DNA from: an uncultured Candidatus Melainabacteria bacterium
GTDB taxonomy: Bacteria > Cyanobacteriota > Vampirovibrionia > Gastranaerophilales > Gastranaerophilaceae
Assembly: GCA_934718085.1 (NCBI GenBank)
Contig: CAKUZL010000001.1
Coordinates: 248,001-312,000 of the forward strand
DNA: 64,000 nucleotides
Direction of reading: 5' to 3'
In this document: positions 32,754 through 41,454 of the stretch, in pieces
Layout of the letters: every line of letters begins with the position of its first letter
Position numbering within the stretch: the stretch's first letter is position 1
Made by a program: the position numbers and the translations under genes
Notes under the pieces: generated by a model
What the model was told of the DNA's origin: nothing
What the model saw: only the letters and a program-made list of their open reading frames with translations
The model's database searches: none

Positions 32754-34349
32754 TTATTCTCCGTCGCGTTTTTCGAGAACTTCTTCGCGTGCGTATATTT
32801 CAAATTTTGTTTGGCTAAGCATATACGTTTCGGCAATCAACAACGCGGTCGGAACCAGCGCCGCCGTTGCGCTTAACAGTAATCCGCTCAGGTCTTGCCC
32901 TATCTCTTGCGAAAAATAGGATATGTTCATCGAAAATTCTATCAAAACGATGCAAATCCCGATGGCAAGGCTCTTTTTCTTTTCCGAATTAAGCTTTCTT
33001 TCTCCTTCGAGTCCGAAAATGTTGACCCCGTGGCTTTCGGGCGAGCTGAAACCGTCGTTTTTAAGCACTTCCGAACCTTTTACTTTCTTTACCGTGAAAA
33101 ATGCGTTCACGAAAGCGAAAAATGCAAATATTATCATAAATGTCGCAAGTACGAGAAATATCGGGCTGAATCGCAACCCCGAAATTCTTACCCAGCCTGC
33201 GGCTTCGGGAAAGCACATGGCAAGAGTGTTTGAAACCCCGTACGCCAAAAACGGTGCGGTAACTATTCCGAGCAAAGTTTCGCCCGCCGATTTTATTTTG
33301 AGCGTATAAAGTTTGTCCTTGATGTTGTTGATTTTCGCTTTGCTCATCGAATTAACGAAGTATTCAATCCACTGTTCGTAAGCTTTTACGACTTTTTCGA
33401 AATCTTCTCTGTATTCGTATTTTTCGAGATTTTGTGAAGTTTCCGTGCTCAAAGCGTGCATATATCCGCATCCTGCCGCGCAAACAGCGGCAGTCGCAAC
33501 AAAAAACATCGAAATCAAAATCGCGAAAAACATAAATCCGCCCGGCGACGAAAAATACAGCACGTTTATCAAATATATTGCCGCATAAAACAGTAAAGGC
33601 ATCGTTATCATAAACTTTTCCGCGATTTTTGCGGACGAAGGCGCCTTTTTATCCGTTCCGTTTTGGAAAAACAGGAACACTCCCTGTTTCAAAATTAACC
33701 CTATCCCGAAAATTATCACGGTATAAACAAAAACCGCTTTCAGATTGGTCGGCATGTTTATTATCGTTTCGGCTTCCTTCAAAGGCAGTCCCGTCAAATA
33801 ATTCGCCGTTCCGAACGCGCACGCCGTCGATGCCGCAATCAGTGCGATATGCAAAAATACGCCGCTTTTCGCAGTCGAAGACAATTTCTTTTTCAAATCA
33901 TGAATTTTTACCGCAACTTCCTTTATTATAGCCACTCTTGCCGCTTCGATGTCGGCTTTCTGCTTTTCGAGTTTCAGCCTTATCGTAGCGTTGAAATCCT
34001 TGCCGTACAAGCATTGCAGGTCTTCTTTCGTAAACTCTTTTTCTTCTTTTGTCGGTTTTTCGTCTGCGATTTTTATCGTTATAAACTCTTCCGTTCCGCG
34101 GATTTTAAGTTTGCAAACATTTGAAATCTCAAGTTCCGTGCCGACGGGTTCGCCCTTAAAAAGTACGTTTTCGTTATTGAACGGGTTCAACAACGTACAT
34201 TTTTTGTTTTCCTCGTCGCATCTGAGCGTCAGAAGTAATTCTCCTTCCAAGTCAACGGTAACGTCGCAAGTCGCGCTTGTTCCGATATTTATCATTTCTT
34301 TGCCCGAAAAGGTCTTTTCGCCTTTTGTTGTTGTTATGCAAAATGCCAT
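32754..34349 (-). CDS. Polytopic membrane protein with FHA-like N-terminal domain, 531 aa
   Basis: The N-terminal 90 residues form a beta-rich domain with a pattern similar to FHA (INIGTSATCDVTVD, then VGTELEISNVCKLKIRG), but the usual conserved G-R and N-G phosphothreonine residues are not clear, so it may be degenerate. A coiled coil follows (KLEKQKADIEAARVAII), then eight or nine membrane helices (for example FLHIALIAASTACAFGTANY, FMFFAILISMFFVATAAVC). A soluble stretch near residues 315-360 separates two membrane blocks. Family unknown. It sits 8 bp before one TonB-like gene and 19 bp after the vWA gene, central to the operon. Confidence 0.8.
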   Translation of the reverse strand: MAFCITTTKGEKTFSGKEMINIGTSATCDVTVDLEGELLLTLRCDEENKKCTLLNPFNNENVLFKGEPVGTELEISNVCKLKIRGTEEFITIKIADEKPTKEEKEFTKEDLQCLYGKDFNATIRLKLEKQKADIEAARVAIIKEVAVKIHDLKKKLSSTAKSGVFLHIALIAASTACAFGTANYLTGLPLKEAETIINMPTNLKAVFVYTVIIFGIGLILKQGVFLFFQNGTDKKAPSSAKIAEKFMITMPLLFYAAIYLINVLYFSSPGGFMFFAILISMFFVATAAVCAAGCGYMHALSTETSQNLEKYEYREDFEKVVKAYEQWIEYFVNSMSKAKINNIKDKLYTLKIKSAGETLLGIVTAPFLAYGVSNTLAMCFPEAAGWVRISGLRFSPIFLVLATFMIIFAFFAFVNAFFTVKKVKGSEVLKNDGFSSPESHGVNIFGLEGERKLNSEKKKSLAIGICIVLIEFSMNISYFSQEIGQDLSGLLLSATAALVPTALLIAETYMLSQTKFEIYAREEVLEKRDGE

Positions 34350-34368
34350 TTTTCACGCTCCTTGGTTG

Positions 34369-35043
34369 TTATCTGCCTATTGCTTCCAAAATTTTTCTCG
34401 AAGCTTTGTCCGTGACTTTGTTGTTTGCAAGTATAAGTTTTTTCTCACCCAAAATCGGTGAAAGTTCGGTCTTGACGAAGTCGAGCTTCTCCGGATGCGC
34501 AAACAAAAACGCCATCGAAAATTCCGGTATTTCTTTTTGGAGGTTTTTTACGCTCTCGGGAAATGTTTCCCAGTCGATTTGTTTTTCGCGGGCTCCTTCG
34601 TTTTCCAAATCACCGATAACGACCACCGCCGGCGTGTATCCGTCTTTTTTCATCGCCAGCGCGTGAGTGAATGCTTTTTTCATCGCCTCGCCGTAAGCCG
34701 TTCCGTATTCGTTTGCATTGTACTTCGTAAACGCCTCAAACGACTTGCTTATGCTCTTCGTGTCGCTCGGTGAGCCTTCGTAAATCAAATAAGAACTTTC
34801 GGAAACTTTTAATATTTTAACTTCGTCTTCGGGGTCCAAAATTGCGCACAATTGCCTGATATATTTTATCTGTTCGGGCAGCTCTTTGACGTTTGACGCC
34901 GACGAGTCGACCAACATTATTATCGCCGCGGGATGAAATTCGTCCGGCTTGAAGTTCTTCAACGCTCCGAACAATAATTTTCCGACGACGCATATCGCCA
35001 AAATCAAAATTCCCGTTGTTATTACTCGTTTATTTAATTTCAT
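34369..35043 (-). CDS. Membrane-anchored von Willebrand A-like protein, 224 aa
   Basis: A single N-terminal membrane helix (VITTGILILAICVVGKLLFGAL) is followed by a vWA-like domain. The MIDAS motif DxSxS is present as LVDSSAS near residue 48. The later acidic residue may be the D in VVVIGDLENEG near residue 147, and a Thr lies in YGTAYGEAM near 117. vWA domains usually bind partner proteins through a metal ion, so this is probably the ligand-binding or assembly component of the operon. It faces the periplasm if the helix is a signal anchor. Gaps to both neighbours are short (19 and 40 bp). Confidence 0.85.
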   Translation of the reverse strand: MKLNKRVITTGILILAICVVGKLLFGALKNFKPDEFHPAAIIMLVDSSASNVKELPEQIKYIRQLCAILDPEDEVKILKVSESSYLIYEGSPSDTKSISKSFEAFTKYNANEYGTAYGEAMKKAFTHALAMKKDGYTPAVVVIGDLENEGAREKQIDWETFPESVKNLQKEIPEFSMAFLFAHPEKLDFVKTELSPILGEKKLILANNKVTDKASRKILEAIGR

Positions 35044-35083
35044 AATGTTTCTTTTTCTTCTTTCCTTTTCCGTTCAATGTTTT

Positions 35084-36127
35084 TTAATTGCCGAAAACCG
35101 CTTTTAACGGTCGTTTCAGCGTCAATTCGAATTCCGTGTACGCGGGAATTTCGACGTCCGTTCCTTTTTGCGCCGCCGAAGTCACCGCACCCATCGTTGC
35201 GCCGCTTACGGCTCCTATCGCGATATATTTTGCCGCGCTCGACGTGTCTCCGAAAAGCAGCGCCACAAGCCCTCCGATAACGCCGAATAACGCTCCCGCG
35301 GCGACTTTTCCCGCAACATCTTTTGCCACGCCTTCTTCTTCGGACGCAAATATCGTTTTTTCTACCGAAATGTCAAAGGTTTTGCCCTCAGGCGTTTCAA
35401 CCCTCGTGAAATTGATTTCGGCTCTTCCTCCTCTGTAGCCGTAAGTTGCGCAATGTCCGCCCGTCACCGTTCCGAACACGTAACTTCCCTGCGGCGCGAT
35501 TACCGTTCCGTTATAAACCCAATCCGAAGGAAGCACCGCGACTACTTCGTCTCCGGTCTTTGCTGTTGCCGTGTCCAAAGGTTGCTGCAAATAAACCTTC
35601 ACTATTGTTCCTTTATCGACCGTTCCGACGTATCCCGTCAATGCTTCGTCCGATTTCTTTGCCTTTCCCGACGATGCCGAAGAATTTAGCGTGAAAGATT
35701 TTTCTTCGCCGGCGTCAGAAAACGTGAAAACGTCCTTACCCTGCTCCTTTACGACCTGCAAGGATTTTAAATTGTCCGAAATATTCTTATAATCGCCGGC
35801 AAAATCTTTAGACTTAACGCAGCTTCTTCCTTTTGTCTTTAATGTAGCCAAAAAGCTTTTATTTACGGCTTCCGAGGTGTCTCCGCCGTAATAATAATAC
35901 AATCTGCTTCCGTCCTGTCGAAATATTGCCGTAACAACCTTTGCTCCGTTTTTTCCGAAATACGGATTTTTGTTCGACAAGGTGTATCCGTTTGCCAAAA
36001 ATGCGTTTTCGATATCGCTCTTAACGCTCGTAAATTGCGTGCTTTCCATCATATAAAGTTGCGCCGCGGGTGTCAACGTTCCGGTGAAACAAATTAACGT
36101 AAAAATTGCCAAAAACTTTTTTATCAT
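35084..36127 (-). CDS. Secreted protein with glycine-zipper, VirB10-like C-terminal domain, 347 aa
   Basis: The signal peptide MIKKFLAIFTLICFTGTLTPAAQ is followed by a region of unknown fold to about residue 165, then a domain beginning KGTIVKVYLQQPLDTATAKTGDEVVAV, with the pattern NGTVIAPQGSYVFGTVTGG and TPEGKTFDISVEK. This resembles the VirB10/TrbI-type C-terminal strand order. A Gly/Ala zipper (AGALFGVIGGLVALLFGD and GAVSGATMGAVTSAA) is inserted before the last strand, as in VirB10's outer-membrane loop. The SLH protein at 42993 has a similar C-terminal part. It overlaps the small upstream gene by four bases. An outer-membrane pore role is inference. Confidence 0.8.
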   Translation of the reverse strand: MIKKFLAIFTLICFTGTLTPAAQLYMMESTQFTSVKSDIENAFLANGYTLSNKNPYFGKNGAKVVTAIFRQDGSRLYYYYGGDTSEAVNKSFLATLKTKGRSCVKSKDFAGDYKNISDNLKSLQVVKEQGKDVFTFSDAGEEKSFTLNSSASSGKAKKSDEALTGYVGTVDKGTIVKVYLQQPLDTATAKTGDEVVAVLPSDWVYNGTVIAPQGSYVFGTVTGGHCATYGYRGGRAEINFTRVETPEGKTFDISVEKTIFASEEEGVAKDVAGKVAAGALFGVIGGLVALLFGDTSSAAKYIAIGAVSGATMGAVTSAAQKGTDVEIPAYTEFELTLKRPLKAVFGN

Positions 36128-36402
36128 TTTGTTTTCACCCCCGTGGTCGTGCGCTTCTCGATTATCGAAGTCGATCCGTCGTCGTTTATCTTTATGATTT
36201 TTTCTATTATCTCAAAATTAAACTTCTTATGCATTTTCGGCGATTTTACCGCAAAATATACGGTCGCCACCAACACGGCAACTCCGACTATTGCCGCAAA
36301 TACTTTCGTTTTCGCTTTGCCCGCGATGTATATAAATCCGCTTGTTATCACTATTGCCAATAAAATCAATGAGTAAGTCATTTTCACCGTTTTTTGAACC
36401 AT
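36124..36402 (-). CDS. Small two-helix membrane protein, about 92 aa, first gene of the envelope operon
   Basis: Two hydrophobic helices (SLILLAIVITSGFIYIAGKA and VFAAIVGVAVLVATVYFAV) are followed by a charged tail containing KINDDGSTSIIEKRTT. I do not recognise a family. The ATG at 36402 gives MVQKTVKMTYS; an internal ATG at 36381 with GGTGA before it is an equally good start, and a longer frame to 36429 is less likely. The stop overlaps the next gene (ATGA), so it is translated with the secreted glycine-zipper protein. A TTGTAA/TTGTTA box pair lies 65 bp upstream. Confidence 0.7.
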   Translation of the reverse strand: MVQKTVKMTYSLILLAIVITSGFIYIAGKAKTKVFAAIVGVAVLVATVYFAVKSPKMHKKFNFEIIEKIIKINDDGSTSIIEKRTTTGVKTK

Positions 36403-36466
36403 TATACAGTTTTCTGATTTATAAAACAATTTTTTTCGTAATTTGTTCGCTTTTTTGAATATATCT

Positions 36467-36482
36467 TAACAAAATTTTACAA
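36467..36482 (-). promoter_or_regulatory. TTGTAA/TTGTTA box pair upstream of the envelope operon
   Basis: On the minus strand TTGTAA (36482-36477) and TTGTTA (36472-36467), period 10, about 65 bp before the first start codon of the operon. Compare 845, 15026 and 56943. Confidence 0.35.
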
Positions 36483-36489
36483 AAAACGG

Positions 36490-36894
36490 CTAATCCGTCT
36501 CGGATTGCCTGAATGCTTCAGCCAAATTATCGGGCATTCTCGAAAGTTTTCCGTCTTTCAAAAACGTAATCGTAACCTTGGCTTCGACAACCGTCGCGCC
36601 CGTTTTAACGTTTTTGACCGTATGCAAAAATATTACGCTCGCTCTTCTCACTTCTTCCGTCGATGTTTCGATTTCGACGATATCGTATATCTTTGCGGGC
36701 GTTTTGTACTTTACGTATAAGTCCGCAACCGGAAACAACATCCCCGAACTTTCGTATTCGGAAAGGTTTATCCCTGCTTTTTCGCAGTAATCGCACCTTC
36801 CTTCCTCAAAATATTTGATGAAACTTCCGTGCCAAACAACCGCGTAGCAGTCGGTGTCGTGATGTGATATTTTTATTTGCTTGGTTACTTTCAT
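36490..36894 (-). CDS. YbgC-like acyl-CoA thioesterase (hotdog fold), 134 aa
   Basis: A hotdog-fold thioesterase of the 4HBT/YbgC group. The hallmark ISHHDTDCYAVVWHGSFIKYFEEGRCDY near the start contains the catalytic Asp (HxDxD-like) and the helix with the conserved R; later VKYKTPAKIYDIVEIET and VEAKVTITFLKDG complete the sheet. The substrate may be acyl- or hydroxybenzoyl-CoA. The start lies 4 bp after the stop of the TPR gene, so the M16-M16-TPR-thioesterase genes form one transcription unit. The normal length for the family suggests a complete enzyme. Confidence 0.9.
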   Translation of the reverse strand: MKVTKQIKISHHDTDCYAVVWHGSFIKYFEEGRCDYCEKAGINLSEYESSGMLFPVADLYVKYKTPAKIYDIVEIETSTEEVRRASVIFLHTVKNVKTGATVVEAKVTITFLKDGKLSRMPDNLAEAFRQSETD

Positions 36895-36898
36895 TGTT

Positions 36899-38500
36899 CT
36901 AATCGAAAAGTCGTCTTATTTTTTCTCTGATTTCTTCGGGATCAAGTTCGTTCGTAATGTTATTCAGGTCGTATGCGGTTTGATAAAGTTTTGCCGCCGT
37001 TATTTTATCTCCGGTAATAACCGTCGAACGCGCCAAATTGTAGTATGCAAGCGCATAATTGGGGTTGTTCTCGATTGCGTTTTCGAACATTTCTATCGCT
37101 TTTTGAACTCTGCCGAGGTCATCGAGGTAAATAACGCCCAAATTGTTGTATGCTATATCGTAAGCGGTATCGTACTTTATTGCGGTTTCGTAAGCCTGTA
37201 CGGCTTCTTCGATTTCTCCTTTGCCCCAGTACAGGTATCCCAAATTGCAATAAATTTTCGCGTTGTGAGGTTCGAGTTCGAGAGCCTGTCTGTAAACGCC
37301 CAAAGCACTGTCGTACTCTTCTTTTTCGTAGAACGCGCTGCCCAGGTTGATGTATATGTCCATGTCTTTCGGTGTCAATACAAAAGCCGTTTGGTACGCG
37401 CTTATTGCGGCATCGGTGTTTTTCAGGTTTTCCTGAAAAACATATCCGAGAGTTTGAGCAACGATACTTGTCCACGTGATGTTCGGATTGATGTTTATCG
37501 CCTGTTGGTAGTGAGTTACGGCGTTTTTGTATTCGCCTTTCAAATAATAAATATTCGCAAGGTTGCTGTGAAATTCCGCAATGTACGGTTCTATCGTAAT
37601 AAGTTTTTGATATATTTCGACCGCGCTGTCGTAATCGCCGATTTCCTCATATAATCCGCACAACGAGCGATACGCAAGTACGTTCATACTGTCAAGCCAC
37701 AATGCCATTTTGTATTCGCAAATTGCTTCGTCGTATCTTCCCGTAAGTCGGTAGATTTCGCCGATAATACAATACAAATGTACGAACCCCGGCGCCTTTT
37801 CCACTGCTCTGATGTAAACTTCGAGAGCCTTATCCGCTCCGTAAAAATGTCCGTAGACAAAACCTTTTATCAAAACCGGGATAAATCCGAGGTACGAAAG
37901 CTTTTTTCGAACTTCGCGTCTTGCTTGCTTATCGGTAATGACCGACAAAACAGACATTAAAAGCTGTTTTTTTGATTCCCGAATATCCTTTTTGTCTCGA
38001 AATGCCGATATATCATACAATTTCGATAACAAATACCGTGCGCGCGCGGATTTGAACGGAGCGTATTCTATCGCTTTTCTGCAATTTTCTTTCGCTTCGT
38101 TGAAATGTCCTTTTCTGGTCAGCGTTTCCGCCTTCATATAATAAGCATCGGAATATTTTTCGTCGTGCCCGAGGGCTATGTCGTAATAATTTATCGCTTT
38201 TTCGTATTCGTTCTTGTAAAAAAACGCGTTTCCGAGTTTGTAAAATATTTTTGCCGAGTCGATATATGATTCCGTCGCCCTCTGATATTCCGTAATCGCG
38301 TCATCTATGTAGTGTTTCGCCTGATATATGTCAAGATGGCATGCTAAATACAAATCACCGAGCTTTTCGTGCAACGCGGGGTCGGTTCCGTATTTCAAAA
38401 GTGCGTATTTGCAAGCTTCTATCGCCTTTTGAAATTTTCCCGCTCTTTCGAACCCGGTTATCTCTTTTTCTTTTTGTATTTGTTCTTTTGTTTTTAACAT
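36899..38500 (-). CDS. TPR-repeat protein, 533 aa
   Basis: The protein is almost entirely tetratricopeptide repeats. About twelve 34-residue units are visible, with the typical A/G-x-x-Y and P signatures, such as ALEVYIRAVEKAPGFVHLY, AVEIYQKLITIEPYIAEF, ALGVYRQALELEPHNAKIY and AVQAYETAIKYDTAYDIAY. No signal peptide is seen, so a cytoplasmic scaffold is likely. I start at ATG 38500 because the longer frame starts at a poor TTG. The M16 pair precedes it (27 bp gap) and a thioesterase follows. Its partner is unknown. Confidence 0.9.
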   Translation of the reverse strand: MLKTKEQIQKEKEITGFERAGKFQKAIEACKYALLKYGTDPALHEKLGDLYLACHLDIYQAKHYIDDAITEYQRATESYIDSAKIFYKLGNAFFYKNEYEKAINYYDIALGHDEKYSDAYYMKAETLTRKGHFNEAKENCRKAIEYAPFKSARARYLLSKLYDISAFRDKKDIRESKKQLLMSVLSVITDKQARREVRKKLSYLGFIPVLIKGFVYGHFYGADKALEVYIRAVEKAPGFVHLYCIIGEIYRLTGRYDEAICEYKMALWLDSMNVLAYRSLCGLYEEIGDYDSAVEIYQKLITIEPYIAEFHSNLANIYYLKGEYKNAVTHYQQAININPNITWTSIVAQTLGYVFQENLKNTDAAISAYQTAFVLTPKDMDIYINLGSAFYEKEEYDSALGVYRQALELEPHNAKIYCNLGYLYWGKGEIEEAVQAYETAIKYDTAYDIAYNNLGVIYLDDLGRVQKAIEMFENAIENNPNYALAYYNLARSTVITGDKITAAKLYQTAYDLNNITNELDPEEIREKIRRLFD

Positions 38501-38527
38501 GACCGTATGATTATATCTCAAACTTTT

Positions 38528-39766
38528 CTATTTTTCATCAATTTCCGAAAGATATTTTTCGGGAGCCAAAACCACAGTCACCGAAGGCGTCGAAAAACAT
38601 CTTTGCGACATTTCCAAAATGTCTTCTCTCGTAACGTTTTTGACTTCTTTGACAAATTTTTCTTCGTAGTCGCAGCCGAGGTTTTCGCTTTCGTACAGTC
38701 CGATTAACGACGACATCGACGCATTGGTTTCCGTGAAGAAACACCGCTTTCCGATTACGCATTCTTTCGCGTTTTCGAGCTCGTCTTCCGTAACTTTTTC
38801 GGACTTGATTTTGTTGATTTCCGTTTCAAATCCCGCCAACGCTTTTTTGATGTTTATCGGTTCGGTTCCGATGTAAGCCGTGAATGCCGCGCATTTAGAG
38901 TGAGTTTCGTATGTGCTTCTGACGGTGTACGCGAGCCCCTGTTTTTCACGAAGTTCGTAAAACAGTCTGGAAGAGAGTCCCGCCGAGCTTAAAATCGCGT
39001 TTGTCACGACGATTGTTGCGTAATCTTTTGTTCCGTACGTCGGAAAAATCCTTCCTTCGACGATTTGCGCCTGATTTGCGTCTTCTTTCGAAATCAGACA
39101 AACTTCTTTCTCTTCTACTTTCGGAACGGTTATTTCGTTTTTGTAGTCGGGGTTGTACTCAAATCGTGAAAATTTTTCTTCGAGCGTTTCGGTCATTTTG
39201 TCTTCGTCGAAGTCGCCTGTGACGCTTATTGTCTTTTTGGACGTTTTCAAAATATCTTCGTACGCTTCAAGTACATCGTTTTTCGTGATTTTGTCAAGGT
39301 TTTCCAAAATCACTTCGTAGGTATTTCCGTAAGCGTGGTTTTTGTACAGCAAAGAATAATACCTGTCAAACGCTTTTGTTTTGGGAGAATCCGTCTCCGC
39401 AATTATTTCCCCGCGAAATTTTACTTTCTCTTTTTCGAAAGTTTCGCAAGAAGTGTTAAAAATAATTTCCTTCATCAGTTCGAGCGTGTAATCGACGTCT
39501 TCGTTCAGGCAAAGCGCCTTAAATCTTATGAAATCGGTCTTGTACTCGCTGTAAAGCTCGATTGCGTTATTTTCTATTTCCGCGGCAATTCTCTCCGCAT
39601 CGAAATTTTTCGTTCCCTGGAAAAACAATCGGTTTAGCAAAGAATACGTCCCGGGGATTTTTTCGGGCGTTTGCAGCGACAAATACAGCGTAAATGCCGT
39701 TCTCGGCGTAGACGGCGCTTGTTTGTATATTACCGTCGTTTTATTTTTTAATTCCGTTTTTTTCAT
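38528..39766 (-). CDS. M16-family peptidase-like subunit without the HxxEH motif, 412 aa
   Basis: The fold is that of the M16 (insulinase/processing peptidase) family: the N-terminal GTYSLLNRLFFQGTKN replaces the active HFLEHLMFKGT of the neighbour, with no HxxEH, so this subunit is probably non-catalytic. The C-terminal substrate-binding region has YGTKDYATIVVTNAILSSAGLSSRLFYELREKQGLAYTVRSTYE with the Arg/Tyr pair expected of M16 partners. It follows the active subunit gene by 15 bp. A heterodimeric peptidase, as with other bacterial M16B pairs, is the best interpretation. Confidence 0.92.
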   Translation of the reverse strand: MKKTELKNKTTVIYKQAPSTPRTAFTLYLSLQTPEKIPGTYSLLNRLFFQGTKNFDAERIAAEIENNAIELYSEYKTDFIRFKALCLNEDVDYTLELMKEIIFNTSCETFEKEKVKFRGEIIAETDSPKTKAFDRYYSLLYKNHAYGNTYEVILENLDKITKNDVLEAYEDILKTSKKTISVTGDFDEDKMTETLEEKFSRFEYNPDYKNEITVPKVEEKEVCLISKEDANQAQIVEGRIFPTYGTKDYATIVVTNAILSSAGLSSRLFYELREKQGLAYTVRSTYETHSKCAAFTAYIGTEPINIKKALAGFETEINKIKSEKVTEDELENAKECVIGKRCFFTETNASMSSLIGLYESENLGCDYEEKFVKEVKNVTREDILEMSQRCFSTPSVTVVLAPEKYLSEIDEK

Positions 39767-39781
39767 TAGAATTTCCTTTTC

Positions 39782-41122
39782 CTATCGAGGCATCAACACC
39801 GCAAGAACGGTTTTGTCTTTTGTTAAATACTTTTGCGCCGTTTGCAAAACGTCGTCGACGGTTACGGTTTCCAGAATTTTTTCGTATTCGCTCATTCCTT
39901 CGAGAGAATTGCAAACCGTCATATAAAAACCGATTGTTTCCGCCATTTCCGAAACCGTTTCCGCGCTTTGCGCAAATCGAACTTTTAATTTTTTTACGGC
40001 TTTTTTGAATTCTTCGTCCGAAACCCGCTCTGTAAGGATTTTTTCGACTTCTTTTTCGATAAGTCTTATCGCTTCGTCTTTGTATACAGGGTCGAAATTC
40101 GCCTGAATAAAGAAGTTTCCGCCGTCTTTGAAAGAATAATAATCCGTCGAAACTATATTAAATATCGGTTTTTCCGATTTTTCGACAAGGTTTTGGTAAA
40201 GTCGCGAACTTTGACCTTCTCCCAAAATTATGTTGATGATTTCGAGAATTATGTTTTCCCGATATTCCGTTGCGGGAGGGCATACGCACCCTGCCGTCAA
40301 AAATCCCGTCGTTACGTCGGCGGTCTTTTCGGCGCATTTGAATTCTTTTACGCAAAATTCGGGCTTAGTCGGCGTGTGAACGTTGTTTTCCCTGCCTTTG
40401 AAGTCAAAAAGTTTGTCAAGTATTTCGAAAGTTTTTTCGACGTCGACATCTCCTGCGACAATAGTAGTAAGGTTTTCGGGAGTATAAAACTTTTTGTAAT
40501 AGTCCATGACCGTATTTCGAGGCATGCCCGCTATAAGCTTCGGCGTTCCGATAACGTCACGTTTGTACGGATGGTTTTCGTACATCATTGCGTTTGCGAG
40601 GTTGTAAACCTTTGTCCACGGCTGATCTTCGCGCATTCTAATCTCTTCGATAACCACGTGACGCTCGCGTTTGGGTTCGCCTTCGGGAGGGTTGTCCGCG
40701 TCAAATTCAGCTCCGATTTCGCAATCCGGTATTATCGGGTTCAACATCATGTCGGCATGAAGTTCTGTCGCAAGCTTGAAATTCTTGTTGTTTTCGCCCC
40801 TCGGAAGAGTTACGTAATAAAACGTGTAATCCTTCCAGGTCGCTGCGTTCACTATCGCGCCTTTTGCCTCCAAAATTCTGTCGAATTCCCCCGCCTTGCG
40901 GTGTGTTGTTCCTTTGAACATCAGGTGCTCCAAAAAGTGCGATACTCCGTTGATTTCGGCGGTTTCGTTTATCGACCCGGTCTTCGCCCAGGTGCTTATG
41001 TTTACGGCTTCGCCCTCTTTGTATGCAAAAACGATTTTATGCCCGCATGCCCGTTCGTATATCACGACGGGTTTTTGTATAAACGGAATGTTGTATGTGG
41101 CTTTTTTTACGCTGTCCGTCAA
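39782..41122 (-). CDS. Zinc-dependent M16 peptidase, active subunit, 446 aa
   Basis: The inverted zinc motif HxxEH is intact in GVSHFLEHLMFKGTTHRKAGEFD, near residue 62-85, and the distal Glu ligand is in the region RHVVIEEIRMRED. The C-terminal half carries GEGQSSRLYQNLVEKSEKPIFNI, the M16B substrate-binding R/Y motif. The protein is probably cytoplasmic (no signal peptide) and pairs with the next gene product. The start codon is TTG with GAGAGGG upstream. M16B enzymes degrade or process peptides in the cell. Confidence 0.93.
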   Translation of the reverse strand: MTDSVKKATYNIPFIQKPVVIYERACGHKIVFAYKEGEAVNISTWAKTGSINETAEINGVSHFLEHLMFKGTTHRKAGEFDRILEAKGAIVNAATWKDYTFYYVTLPRGENNKNFKLATELHADMMLNPIIPDCEIGAEFDADNPPEGEPKRERHVVIEEIRMREDQPWTKVYNLANAMMYENHPYKRDVIGTPKLIAGMPRNTVMDYYKKFYTPENLTTIVAGDVDVEKTFEILDKLFDFKGRENNVHTPTKPEFCVKEFKCAEKTADVTTGFLTAGCVCPPATEYRENIILEIINIILGEGQSSRLYQNLVEKSEKPIFNIVSTDYYSFKDGGNFFIQANFDPVYKDEAIRLIEKEVEKILTERVSDEEFKKAVKKLKVRFAQSAETVSEMAETIGFYMTVCNSLEGMSEYEKILETVTVDDVLQTAQKYLTKDKTVLAVLMPR

Positions 41123-41249
41123 TTTTTTCCCTCTCGGTTTTGTTTTTGATTACATTCTACCGGAAAAAGAAAATATTTAAAAGCGCATATAAATAATCCT
41201 TTTTTGCTTCCGTAAATCGAAAGTTTTGGATTATCGTCAAAAAAAAACT

Positions 41250-41278
41250 TGACCAATCGTTATGATGATGTTAAATTA
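41250..41278 (+). promoter_or_regulatory. Sigma-70-type promoter of the tRNA at 41290
   Basis: TTGACC (41250-41255), 17-bp spacer, TAAATT (41273-41278), 11 bp before the tRNA. Confidence 0.7.
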
Positions 41279-41289
41279 ATCTTGTGCAA

Positions 41290-41361
41290 GGGCTTGTGGC
41301 GCAGCGGTAGCGCAGAGGACTCATAATCCTTTGGTCGTAGGTTCGAATCCTACCGGGCCCA
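41290..41361 (+). tRNA. tRNA with CAT anticodon, probably tRNA-Ile2
   Basis: Acceptor GGGCTTG pairs with CGGGCCC; the anticodon stem GAGGA/TCCTT encloses loop CTCATAA, anticodon CAT. The body GGTCGTAGGTTCGAATCCTAC resembles lysidine-modified tRNA-Ile2 rather than elongator Met (a clear elongator tRNA-Met is at 60937). The CCA is not encoded. A TilS ligand assignment needs tRNA scoring. Confidence 0.8.
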
Positions 41362-41383
41362 TTATTTATTTTTTAATCGGTTG

Positions 41384-41411
41384 AACAAAACTTTCGGGTT
41401 TTGTTTTTTTT
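41384..41411 (+). terminator. Terminator after the tRNA
   Basis: AACAAAAC (41384-41391), loop TTTCGG, GTTTTGTT (41398-41405), then T-run. Confidence 0.85.
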
Positions 41412-41419
41412 ATAAATGC

Positions 41420-41446
41420 AAAAAAGCCGCCTTTTCGGGCGACTTT
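41420..41446 (-). terminator. Terminator after the frameshifted gene
   Basis: On the minus strand AAAGTCGCCC and GGCGGCTTTTTT form a stem around GAAAA, then a T-run. Confidence 0.7.
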
Positions 41447-41454
41447 CGGGGTAG

